17,501 nucleotides of DNA, taken from positions 1 through 17,501 of the forward strand of contig NZ_DASYHS010000287.1 of the NCBI RefSeq assembly GCF_035998295.1, written 5' to 3'. The stretch's first letter is position 1. Each line of letters starts with the position of its first letter. The stretch is from DASYHS01 sp035998295. Lineage in GTDB: Bacteria; Pseudomonadota; Alphaproteobacteria; Azospirillales; Azospirillaceae. A model generated the notes under the pieces. That model searched no databases. It was given only the letters and a program-made list of their open reading frames with translations, and was not told the DNA's origin. Positions 1-5,372 of this stretch are shown in pieces. The position numbers and the translations under genes are program-made.

Positions 1-123
1 GAGGCGAAGCGCAACGGCTCGTCCCTGCCGGTGACGGCGCTCGTCGACCAGTTCTACGGCGACGTCCAGAAGGCCGGCGGCGGACGCTGGGACACCTCCA
101 GCCTGATCACCCGCCTGAAGTGA
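1..123 (+). CDS. C-terminal end of a 3-hydroxyisobutyrate dehydrogenase-like NAD(P)-dependent oxidoreductase (partial)
   Basis: Frame 1 is open from the left edge for 40 codons and ends at TGA 121-123; the gene starts outside the window. The visible tail contains LPVTALVDQFYGDVQ followed by GGGRWDTSSLI, which resembles the end of the all-helical C-terminal domain (NAD_binding_11) of beta-hydroxyacid dehydrogenases such as 3-hydroxyisobutyrate, tartronate-semialdehyde and L-threonate dehydrogenases. In that family this domain shapes the substrate pocket and the dimer interface, while the Rossmann domain, absent here, binds NAD(P). The substrate cannot be told from 40 residues. The gene faces the minus-strand aminotransferase across a hairpin-rich spacer of about 170 bases. 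Confidence 0.72.
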   Translation, partial: EAKRNGSSLPVTALVDQFYGDVQKAGGGRWDTSSLITRLK

Positions 124-166
124 CGCCGCCGGGCCGGCGCCCGCACAAAATACGCGCGTCGACCCA

Positions 167-223
167 GGGCCGCGACGCGGCCCCGCGCCGCGAGGCGCGA
201 AGCCCAGGCCCGCGGAGCGGGCC
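167..223. repeat. Cluster of three GC-rich palindromes, possible dispersed intergenic repeat
   Basis: Three inverted repeats follow each other directly: gggccgcg/cgcggccc around one base (167-183), cgcgcc/ggcgcg with a 4-base loop (184-199), and ggcccgc/gcgggcc with a GGA loop (207-223). They lie between two convergent genes. No coding sequence is convincing here. The arrangement is typical of REP/BIME-like intergenic repeats, but no second copy is in the window, so membership of a repeat family is inference. Confidence 0.5.
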
Positions 224-230
224 GCCCGGC

Positions 231-252
231 GTATGAGGGCTGTATGAGGGCT
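231..252 (+). repeat. Two exact tandem copies of an 11-base unit
   Basis: gtatgagggct occurs at 231-241 and again directly at 242-252. It lies between the palindrome cluster and the large hairpin. It could be slippage at the edge of a repeat element; no function is implied. Confidence 0.85.
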
Positions 253-283
253 GCGCCGATCCCGACCCCGTCGGGATCGGCGC
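253..283. terminator. 14-bp perfect hairpin between convergent genes, probable bidirectional transcription stop
   Basis: gcgccgatcccgac (253-266) pairs perfectly with 270-283 around a CCC loop. It lies 11 bases past the aminotransferase stop codon and 130 bases past the dehydrogenase stop, so both transcripts would run into it. Neither side has a clear U-run, so it may act as a weak or Rho-assisted terminator, as an mRNA 3' stabiliser, or simply be the last palindrome of the neighbouring repeat cluster. Confidence 0.55.
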
Positions 284-294
284 TACGCATATAA

Positions 295-1494
295 CTAAGC
301 CGCGATCTGATCGGCGTCGGAGACCAGCGCCCCGAGGCGGCGGATGCCTTCGCGGATGCGCTCGGGCCGGTTGACCGAGAAGCTGAGCCGGATCGTGTTC
401 TTGCCCGACCGGTCGGGGAAGAACGCGGCGCCGGGGACGAAGGCGACCCGCGCCTCTCGGATCGAGCGCTCCAGCAGCGCCGTGCCGTCGAGGCCGTCCG
501 GCAGCTCCACCCATACGAACATGCCGCCTTCGGGTCGGGTCCAGCGCGCCTCGGCCGGGAAATGCTCGCCCAGCGCCGAGAGCATCGCGTCGCGCCGCTC
601 GCGGTAGGCCGGCCGCAGGCGCGCGACATGGGCGTCGAACCCGCCTTCGGCCAGGGTGTGGATCACCATCTGGTTGATGGTGCTCGAATGCAGGTCGGCG
701 GCCTGCTTCATCAGCACGAGGCGCGAGATGATGGATTTCGGGCCGCTGACCCAGCCGACGCGCAGCGCCGGGACGATCGTCTTCGAGAAGGTGCCGGCAT
801 GCAGGACGATGCCTCCATCCGCGCGGTCGTCGAGGGACAGCAGCGAGGGCAGGCGTTCGCCGTCGTAGCGCAGCTCCGAATAGGCACCGTCCTCGATCAC
901 CGGCACGCCGTGCCGGCGGCACAGGCTCAGCACCTCCAGCCGGCGCTCCAGCGACATCGTGATGCCGTTCGGGTTCTGGAAGTCCGGGACGAGGTAGAGG
1001 AACTTCGGTCCCTGCGCCAGCACGTCGGGCAGCAGGTCGGTGCGGATGCCGTGCTCGTCCATCGGCACCGCGAGGTAGCGCGGCTGGTAGGGCGAGAAGG
1101 CCTGCAGCGCGCCCAGATATGTCGGCGCCGTGACCGCGACCGCGTCGCCGGGCGCCAGCAGCAGCTTGCCGATGAAATCGAGGCCCTGCTGGGAGCCGCT
1201 GGTGATCAGGATCTCGTCCGGCTCCACCTTCGTCCGCGCGCCGATCCACTCGCGCAGCGGCAGGTAGCCTTCGCTGACCGAGTACTGGAGCGCCGCCGCC
1301 GCCAGGCTGTTGCCGCGCAGGACGCGCTCGTAGGCGGCGGCGATGCCCTCGCGGGGGAACAGGTCCGGGTCGGGGATGCCGCCCGCGAAGGAGATGATGT
1401 CCGGCTGCTCGATCAGCTTCAGCAGCTCGCGGATTTCGGAAGCCGTCATTCCCGCCATGCGGGGGGCCAGCAGGCCGTTCCAGTTCAAGGTCAC
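295..1494 (-). CDS. PLP-dependent aminotransferase, class I/II fold (2-aminoadipate/aromatic transaminase-like)
   Basis: A 399-residue fold-type I aminotransferase of normal length. The N-terminal ASEIRELLKL...IISFAGGIPDP is typical of the LysN/AroN-like group related to MocR proteins, here without a GntR DNA-binding domain. Family landmarks include ITSGSQQG (cofactor phosphate region), PDFQNPNG (the Asn that contacts the PLP ring), EDGAYSELRYDG, and the Schiff-base lysine in GTFSKTIVPALRVGW (about K238). RLSFSVN near the C-terminus holds the Arg that binds the substrate alpha-carboxylate. The GTG at 1494 gives the start usual for this group; a TTG at 1542 would add 16 residues (MRKKGGIRPRRN...) and is less likely. 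Substrate is unknown; 2-aminoadipate, branched-chain or aromatic amino acids are options. The spacer upstream is AT-rich and palindromic, suggesting specific regulation. Confidence 0.9.
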   Translation of the reverse strand: MTLNWNGLLAPRMAGMTASEIRELLKLIEQPDIISFAGGIPDPDLFPREGIAAAYERVLRGNSLAAAALQYSVSEGYLPLREWIGARTKVEPDEILITSGSQQGLDFIGKLLLAPGDAVAVTAPTYLGALQAFSPYQPRYLAVPMDEHGIRTDLLPDVLAQGPKFLYLVPDFQNPNGITMSLERRLEVLSLCRRHGVPVIEDGAYSELRYDGERLPSLLSLDDRADGGIVLHAGTFSKTIVPALRVGWVSGPKSIISRLVLMKQAADLHSSTINQMVIHTLAEGGFDAHVARLRPAYRERRDAMLSALGEHFPAEARWTRPEGGMFVWVELPDGLDGTALLERSIREARVAFVPGAAFFPDRSGKNTIRLSFSVNRPERIREGIRRLGALVSDADQIAA

Positions 1495-1548
1495 GGATGA
1501 ACCCCAGTTTCTGCGCGGCCGGATGCCGCCTTTCTTGCGCAACGTTCT

Positions 1549-1605
1549 TTTGCTAACCGCGCGCTGAAAGCAACATTAGCAAATGCAAAGCGGCAATGTC
1601 ATTGC
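1549..1605 (-). promoter_or_regulatory. Candidate promoter and operators of the aminotransferase gene
   Basis: An AT-rich island in GC-rich DNA. On the minus strand ATGACA (1602-1597) and TAATGT (1578-1573) are 18 bases apart, a fair sigma-70-like pair. A perfect dyad gcaatg-t-cattgc (1593-1605) covers the -35 and a second dyad, tttgctaa (1549-1556) with ttagcaaa (1576-1583), brackets the -10 and start point. The placement fits a repressor or dual regulator. The regulator is not identifiable from the sequence. Confidence 0.42.
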
Positions 1606-1723
1606 CCTTTTTTCAATGCATGGCTGGATTGCGGAGGAACCGGGCCTCTCGGCCGGACGTTGACCGGCAGCGGGGACGGATATCCGGACCACGGCGGCTC
1701 GGCCGATCCGCGCGGAGGCCGAC

Positions 1724-1906
1724 ATGGGGTTCTGGTTCTTCCTGCTGCTCGTCCTGGTCGTGGTCGCCGCTCTGCCCTGGTGGCGCCACAGCCGGGAGTG
1801 GGGCTACGTGCCGGGCAGCCTGCTCTTCACGCTGCTGCTGGTCTGGCTGGTGATGATATGGATGGGCTGGATCGCCTTCGCCTTGCCGTGGACCGCTCGG
1901 ATCTGA
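1724..1906 (+). CDS. Small two-helix membrane protein, DUF3309-like
   Basis: Sixty residues, almost all in two hydrophobic helices: residues 2-17 (GFWFFLLLVLVVVAAL) and about 34-54. They are joined by a short polar turn with PWWRHSREWGYVPG. The W-P-x-x-x-S-x-x-W-G-Y turn resembles DUF3309, small inner-membrane proteins of unknown function common in proteobacteria. ATG 1724 has GGAGG at 1714-1718, five bases upstream, which supports real translation. It is followed after 95 bases by the hydrolase gene on the same strand. A 12-base palindrome (ttccggccggaa, 1911-1922) lies just past its stop. Function is unknown. Confidence 0.68.
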   Translation: MGFWFFLLLVLVVVAALPWWRHSREWGYVPGSLLFTLLLVWLVMIWMGWIAFALPWTARI

Positions 1907-2001
1907 AGGTTTCCGGCCGGAAGTGCCCGTCGCGCTTGCCGGCGGTTCGATCGCTTCCATTTTCTTGGACACGGCCACGAGCGACCATGAAAGGCAGGAC
2001 A

Positions 2002-2895
2002 ATGGACCGCACCAGGGTACCGCAGGAAGCCGTCGAGCTGTACGACGAGTACACGCATGCGCCGCTGGGGCGCCGCGTCTTCCTCGACCGCCTCGCGCGC
2101 ATCGCCGGCGGGACGGCCGCCGCGGCCGCGATGCTGCCGCTGCTGCAGAACGACTATGCGCTGGCGCAGGTCGTCCCGGCGGAGGACCCGCGCCTCGTCG
2201 GCGAGACGGTGACCTTCGACGTTCCCGGCGGCACGATGAGCGCCTATGTGGTCAAGCCGGCCGTCGCCGGGGAGCCGCTGCCGGCCGTCGTGGTGATCCA
2301 CGAGAACCGCGGGCTGAACCCCCATATCCGCGACGTCGCGCGGCGGGCGGCGCTCGCGGGCTATGTCGCGGTCGCGCCCGACTTCCTGTCGCCGGGCAGC
2401 GGCGGCACGCCCGAGGACGAGGACCGGGCCCGCGACCTGATCGGCCAGCTCGACCCGGCGCAGACCCTGCAGCAGGCGCTGGCGGTCGTCGCCTATGCCC
2501 GCTCGGGCCGCGACGACGTCGCCGGCCCGGTCGGCGTGGTCGGGTTCTGCTGGGGCGGCGGCCTGGCCAACCAGGTCGCGGCGGGCGACCCGGAACTGGG
2601 CGCGGCCGTCTCCTTCTACGGCCGCCAGCTCCCGGCCGAGCAGGCGGGCGCCCTGAAGGTGCCCCTGCTGCTGCACTACGCCGCCCTCGACGAGCGGATC
2701 AACGCCGGCATCCCCGACTTCGTCTCGGCGCTGACCGCGGCCGGGGTGGGCTACGGCCTGCACATGTACGAGGGCGTCAACCACGCCTTCCACAACGACA
2801 CCAACGCCGCCCGCTACGACCAGGCCGCCGCCGACCTCGCCTGGGCGCGCACGCTCGACTTCTTCGGCCATCACCTGAAGGGGCGGGACGCCTGA
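2002..2895 (+). CDS. Dienelactone hydrolase family protein with Tat signal (YghX-like)
   Basis: An alpha/beta hydrolase of 297 residues. The catalytic triad of dienelactone hydrolases is visible: nucleophile C183 in GFCWGG, D230 in YAALDERI and H261 in GVNHAFHND. VIHENRGLNPHIRD is the usual oxyanion-loop region. Unlike classical cytoplasmic ClcD enzymes it begins with a conserved helix, then GRRVFLDRL (twin Arg 24-25), an Ala-rich hydrophobic stretch and an ALA-Q cleavage site near residue 55, which looks like a Tat signal. The mature enzyme is therefore predicted in the periplasm. This architecture matches the YghX-like group, whose physiological substrate is not established. Start ATG 2002 follows GGCAGGA closely; an in-frame ATG at 1987 would add five residues. 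Confidence 0.88.
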   Translation: MDRTRVPQEAVELYDEYTHAPLGRRVFLDRLARIAGGTAAAAAMLPLLQNDYALAQVVPAEDPRLVGETVTFDVPGGTMSAYVVKPAVAGEPLPAVVVIHENRGLNPHIRDVARRAALAGYVAVAPDFLSPGSGGTPEDEDRARDLIGQLDPAQTLQQALAVVAYARSGRDDVAGPVGVVGFCWGGGLANQVAAGDPELGAAVSFYGRQLPAEQAGALKVPLLLHYAALDERINAGIPDFVSALTAAGVGYGLHMYEGVNHAFHNDTNAARYDQAAADLAWARTLDFFGHHLKGRDA

Positions 2896-2904
2896 CGGTC
2901 TCCG

Positions 2905-2941
2905 GAAAAGAAAACGGCGTCCCGCTTGCGCGGGACGCCGT
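2905..2941 (-). terminator. Intrinsic terminator of the hsp20 gene
   Basis: Read on the minus strand, a perfect 12-bp stem (2941-2930 with 2925-2914, loop of 4) is followed by TTTTCTTTT (2914-2906). It begins 26 bases after the hsp20 stop codon. Read on the plus strand the same stem lies just past the hydrolase stop at 2895 but lacks a T-run, so it may only partly stop that transcript. Confidence 0.88.
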
Positions 2942-2966
2942 CCGTTACGTCGATGCGGGGGCCGGT

Positions 2967-3428
2967 TCAGGCGGCCTTCTGCTCGATCTTGCGGGTGCTG
3001 CCGGCACCGGTCTCGATGCGGATCGTGCGGGGCTTCATCGCCTCGGGGATCTCGCGGACCAGTTCGACGTGGAGCAGGCCGTTGACCAGGCTCGCGCCCG
3101 ACACCTTGATGTGGTCGGCGAGCTGGAAGCGGCGCTCGAACGCGCGGCCGGCGATGCCGCGGTACAGGTACTGGGCGCTCTCTTCGTCCTTCTTGGACTT
3201 GCCGGAGATGACCAGGGTATTCTCCTGGGTCGTGAGCTCCAGGTCCTCGGGGGCGAAGCCGGCGACCGCCATCGTGATCCGATAGGCGTCGTCGGAGAGC
3301 TTCTCGATGTTGTAGGGCGGGTAGGAGACGGCCGCGTCGTCGGCCTTGAGCGCGGATTCGAGGAGCCGCGTCATGCGGTCGAAGCCGACGGTCGAACGGA
3401 ACAGCGGCGAAAGGTCATAGCTGCGCAT
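2967..3428 (-). CDS. Small heat-shock protein, Hsp20/IbpA family
   Basis: A chaperone of 153 residues that binds unfolding proteins and keeps them refoldable, as an ATP-independent cytoplasmic oligomer. The N-terminal MRSYDLSPLFRSTVGFDRM resembles the IbpA/HspA class A sHSPs of alphaproteobacteria. The alpha-crystallin domain runs from YPPYNIEKLSDDAYRITMAVAGF to about LVRE, with the conserved ENTLVISGK and NGLLHVELVRE strands (the A-x-x-x-n-G-v-L region). The C-terminal TIRI supplies the I-x-I anchoring motif. Start ATG 3428 is preceded by AAGGAGGA (3442-3435), which is buried in a thermometer hairpin. The promoter, leader and terminator around it form a self-contained heat-shock unit. Confidence 0.95.
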   Translation of the reverse strand: MRSYDLSPLFRSTVGFDRMTRLLESALKADDAAVSYPPYNIEKLSDDAYRITMAVAGFAPEDLELTTQENTLVISGKSKKDEESAQYLYRGIAGRAFERRFQLADHIKVSGASLVNGLLHVELVREIPEAMKPRTIRIETGAGSTRKIEQKAA

Positions 3429-3490
3429 CGCATATCCTCCTTGAGAGCGATATCCCCCCGGAGAACCACCTCGTGGTCGGCGCTCCGGGC
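3429..3490 (-). promoter_or_regulatory. ROSE-like RNA thermometer in the hsp20 leader
   Basis: On the minus strand the 22 bases 3453-3432 fold into a hairpin in which AUAUCGCUCU pairs with the Shine-Dalgarno GGAGGAUAU around a CAA loop. One G is bulged inside UCGCU. U(U/C)GCU opposite the Shine-Dalgarno, with the bulged G, is the hallmark of ROSE elements that repress rhizobial sHSP translation at low temperature. Upstream there is a second imperfect hairpin: ccggag/ctccgg arms (3458-3463 and 3483-3488) enclosing accac-gag-gtggt. The position directly before an Hsp20 gene strongly supports the call. Confidence 0.82.
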
Positions 3491-3535
3491 GTTTCGGTTC
3501 GGCGGACCCGGCATCGGCATCCACCGCGACACGAG

Positions 3536-3562
3536 ATGGGGACACGCCGCGGGGCCTTCAAG
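3536..3562 (-). promoter_or_regulatory. Sigma-32 (RpoH)-type promoter of hsp20
   Basis: On the minus strand CCCCTCTTGAA (-35 core CTTGAA at 3562-3557), a 15-base spacer and CCCCAT (3541-3536) followed by CT match the RpoH consensus CTTGAA-N13/17-CCCCATNT. The start point would fall near 3529, giving a leader of about 100 bases, the size of a ROSE-carrying 5' UTR. Confidence 0.75.
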
Positions 3563-3706
3563 AGGGGTCGGATCGGGACCGAAAGGGGAAGGCCGCATGC
3601 GAACGCCGCATCGCCGTCCGCGCTTTGGCCCCTGCGGTCCCGGGGCTGTTACAGTGACAGTCCAGTCCGGCCGCCCGAGGGCGGAGTGCAAGCAAAAGGA
3701 GAGCCG

Positions 3707-4108
3707 GTGACGTCCGCGCCCACCTTCTTCAACCGCACCTATGACGAGACGATGGGCCTCCTGCTGGAGGCGCGCAACTACATCGCCTACCAGGAGACCG
3801 TCGACCAGCGGCATCTCGACCCGGAGTTGCGCCTGCGGATCAGCTATGAATCCATGCGCGTGACCAGCCGCCTGACCCAGGTGATGGCCTGGCTTCTGGC
3901 CCAGAAGGCCGTGCATGCCGGGGAGATGACCGCCCACGAGGCCGCGGGCGAGGATTTCGCCCTCGCGGGGGCCGACATCTGCGCGGACCCGGCGGGCCAC
4001 GACGACGAGGAATTGCCATCGGGCCTGCGCCGCCTGCTCCAGCGCTCCCACGCGCTCTACATGCGCGTGTCCCGCCTCGAGGAGCAGTTCCGCCGCTCCG
4101 TGGCCTAG
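3707..4108 (+). CDS. rcdA: DUF1465 family protein, RcdA-like adaptor of regulated proteolysis
   Basis: A helical protein of 133 residues. FFNRTYDETMGLLLEARNYIAY at the N-terminus, the middle RISYESMRVTSRLTQVMAWLLAQKA and the C-terminal SRLEEQFRR match DUF1465 (PF07323), which includes Caulobacter RcdA. In Caulobacter, RcdA binds CpdR-primed ClpXP and hands over substrates, including CtrA through PopA, at the G1-S transition. Whether this homologue has that role is inferred. Start GTG 3707 has AAGGAG at 3696-3701, five bases upstream; no ATG gives a full N-terminus. It is divergent from hsp20 across 278 bases. The cpdR and clpX genes are not in the window. Confidence 0.82.
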   Translation: MTSAPTFFNRTYDETMGLLLEARNYIAYQETVDQRHLDPELRLRISYESMRVTSRLTQVMAWLLAQKAVHAGEMTAHEAAGEDFALAGADICADPAGHDDEELPSGLRRLLQRSHALYMRVSRLEEQFRRSVA

Positions 4109-4182
4109 CGCCCGGTGGCTTGGCCAGGCCGCAACCGCTCCATCAGTGGATGGGTCGGTTTGGCGTGGCCGGAGGCGACACC

Positions 4183-4230
4183 TTGCTTCTCACCCCCTCC
4201 GAAGCTATGTATATCCCATCGGTATATAGC
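4183..4230 (+). promoter_or_regulatory. Candidate vapBC promoter with overlapping autoregulatory operator
   Basis: TTGCTT (4183-4188) and TATGTA (4206-4211) are 17 bases apart. Overlapping the -10 is a symmetric element: gctat (4204-4208) with atagc (4226-4230), and a direct repeat of gtatat at 4209-4214 and 4222-4227. VapB/VapBC complexes usually bind palindromes overlapping their own promoter, so this is the likely autorepression site. It ends 13 bases before the vapB start. Confidence 0.5.
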
Positions 4231-4242
4231 AAGGGGGTGGCT

Positions 4243-4476
4243 ATGACCCGCTCGACCGTTTTCACCAGCAATCGGACCCAGGCGGTCCGGCTGCCCAAGG
4301 CCGTTGCCTTTCCTGAGGACGTGCGTCAGGTCGATATTCTCAAGATCGGCCGCAGCCGCGTGATCGTGCCGCAGGGCAAACGGTGGGACGACCTGTTCCT
4401 GAACGGGCCGCGCGTCAGCGAGGACTTCATGAGCGGACGCGAGCAGCCGGCGGCGGAAGACCGTGAGTCCTTCTGA
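4243..4476 (+). CDS. vapB: VapB-type antitoxin, AbrB/MazE-like DNA-binding fold
   Basis: Seventy-seven residues. The N-terminal half, TVFTSNRTQAVRLPKAVAF followed by VDILKIGRSRVIVP, is the swapped-hairpin AbrB/SpoVT fold of VapB (VagC) antitoxins, which binds the operator as a dimer. The C-terminal half, WDDLFLNGPRVSEDFMSGRE, is the flexible segment that would occupy the toxin active site. ATG 4243 is preceded by a G-rich run (aaggggg). Its stop TGA 4474-4476 shares a base with the toxin ATG, so the two are translationally coupled. An upstream ATG at 4207 would lie inside the operator and is rejected. Confidence 0.9.
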   Translation: MTRSTVFTSNRTQAVRLPKAVAFPEDVRQVDILKIGRSRVIVPQGKRWDDLFLNGPRVSEDFMSGREQPAAEDRESF

Positions 4477-4874
4477 TGCTCACCTATATGCTCGATACCA
4501 ATATCTGCATCTACGTGATGAAGACCTATCCGCCCGCCGTCCGCGAGAAGTTCAACGAGTTGGCGGAGCAGCTTTGCATATCGAGCATCACGCTCGGGGA
4601 ATTGCACTATGGCGCGGAGAAATCGGCGCGACGCGCCGAGAACCTGACGGCCATCGAACATTTCGTGGCGCGGTTGGAGGTTCTGCCGTTCGGGGACAAG
4701 GCAGCGGCGCATTACGGGCAGGTCCGGGCCGAACTGGAGCGGGCGGGAACGCCGTGCGGTCCCCATGACATGCAGATCGGCGCGCATGCGCGAAGCGAGG
4801 GGCTGATCGTCGTGACCAACAACGCGCGCGAGTTCGCCCGCATGCCGGCCGTGAGGGTCGAGAACTGGCTGTAA
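4476..4874 (+). CDS. vapC: VapC-type PIN-domain ribonuclease toxin
   Basis: A PIN-domain RNase of 132 residues. The acidic metal-binding residues are present: D7 in MLDTN, E42 in LGELHYG and D98 in CGPHDMQIGAHA. The fourth position is in VTNNAREFARMP, where this subfamily commonly has Asn. VapC enzymes are Mg-dependent RNases that cut tRNA or rRNA when the antitoxin is degraded; VapC homologues of enteric bacteria cut initiator tRNA, but the target here is unknown. The pair uses some codons that are rare in the neighbourhood (for example ATA) and is less GC-rich by eye, fitting horizontal acquisition. All key residues are present, so it is probably active. Confidence 0.93.
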   Translation: MLTYMLDTNICIYVMKTYPPAVREKFNELAEQLCISSITLGELHYGAEKSARRAENLTAIEHFVARLEVLPFGDKAAAHYGQVRAELERAGTPCGPHDMQIGAHARSEGLIVVTNNAREFARMPAVRVENWL

Positions 4875-4920
4875 TCCGCTCTGCCGGCCGGCCTCGAAGG
4901 CGTCCGGGGTCTCCAACGCG

Positions 4921-4944
4921 AAAAAGGGCGCCCCGGGGGCGCCC
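4921..4944 (-). terminator. Intrinsic terminator of rpmE
   Basis: On the minus strand a perfect 8-bp stem gggcgccc (4944-4937 with 4933-4926, loop of 3) is followed by TTTTT (4925-4921). It starts 27 bases past the rpmE stop. It also lies 50 bases beyond the vapC stop, but without a T-run in that direction. Confidence 0.85.
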
Positions 4945-4971
4945 TATCCGCGTCGAAGTGTCGCCAGCGCC

Positions 4972-5196
4972 TTACTGCTTGAGCCCGAAGCCCGCGTAGC
5001 GCTTGTTGAACTTCGCGATCTGGCCGCCGGTGTCGAGCAGCTTCTGCACGCCCGTCCAGGCCGGATGGGACTTGGAGTCGATGTCCAGGCGAAGCGTGTC
5101 GCCGGGCTTGCCCCAGGTGCTCCGGGTCGTGAACGTGCTCCCGTCGGTCATGATGACGGTGATGTCGTGGTAGTCCGGATGGATGTCCTGCTTCAT
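4972..5196 (-). CDS. rpmE: 50S ribosomal protein L31, zinc-free (C-minus) form
   Basis: Seventy-four residues beginning MKQDIHPDYHDITVIMTDGSTF and ending KFNKRYAGFGLKQ, the usual L31 pattern (bridging the 50S and 30S subunits). The HPAWTG segment and KRY end are conserved. It contains no cysteine, so the zinc knuckle of C-plus L31 is missing; this is the common state in alphaproteobacteria and not a defect. ATG 5196 has AAGGA at 5209-5205, eight bases upstream. It has its own promoter (5253-5225) and terminator, so it is monocistronic. Confidence 0.97.
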   Translation of the reverse strand: MKQDIHPDYHDITVIMTDGSTFTTRSTWGKPGDTLRLDIDSKSHPAWTGVQKLLDTGGQIAKFNKRYAGFGLKQ

Positions 5197-5224
5197 GGCC
5201 GCGGTCCTTGCAAAGCGAGCGCGC

Positions 5225-5253
5225 CTTATAGCGGACGCACCGCGCCGATGCAA
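5225..5253 (-). promoter_or_regulatory. Sigma-70-type promoter of rpmE
   Basis: On the minus strand TTGCAT (5253-5248) and TATAAG (5230-5225) are separated by exactly 17 bases, close to the housekeeping consensus. The start point would be near 5218, leaving a leader of about 20 bases that carries the AAGGA ribosome site. Confidence 0.68.
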
Positions 5254-5275
5254 GCCTTCAGGCCGCGGCCTCGCC

Positions 5276-5304
5276 TTGTTGGCGGGCGCCTGCCTTGCTA
5301 TACC
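5276..5304 (+). promoter_or_regulatory. Sigma-70-type promoter of the ABC exporter gene
   Basis: TTGTTG (5276-5281) and TATACC (5299-5304) are 17 bases apart. The predicted start near 5311 lies downstream of the TTG at 5295, which argues against that codon as the translation start and favours GTG 5373. Confidence 0.55.
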
Positions 5305-5372
5305 CGGCACGCAGTTTCCCTTCTTCCCGCATCTGGGGTCAAGGCCCGTTGTTCCGCCAGCCGACCGACATC

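Noticed and set aside
107..1249. 380-residue minus-strand frame in the aminotransferase region
   Set aside because: A shadow of the aminotransferase, which has a full set of PLP-enzyme motifs in its own frame.
4972..5196. Truncated or mutated L31 because all zinc-binding cysteines are missing
   Set aside because: Cysteine-free L31 is a normal paralogue type, and length and termini are complete.
5295..5372. Extended N-terminus of the ABC exporter from TTG 5295
   Set aside because: The codon lies before the predicted transcription start (about 5311), overlaps the promoter, and the extra residues do not look like the family.
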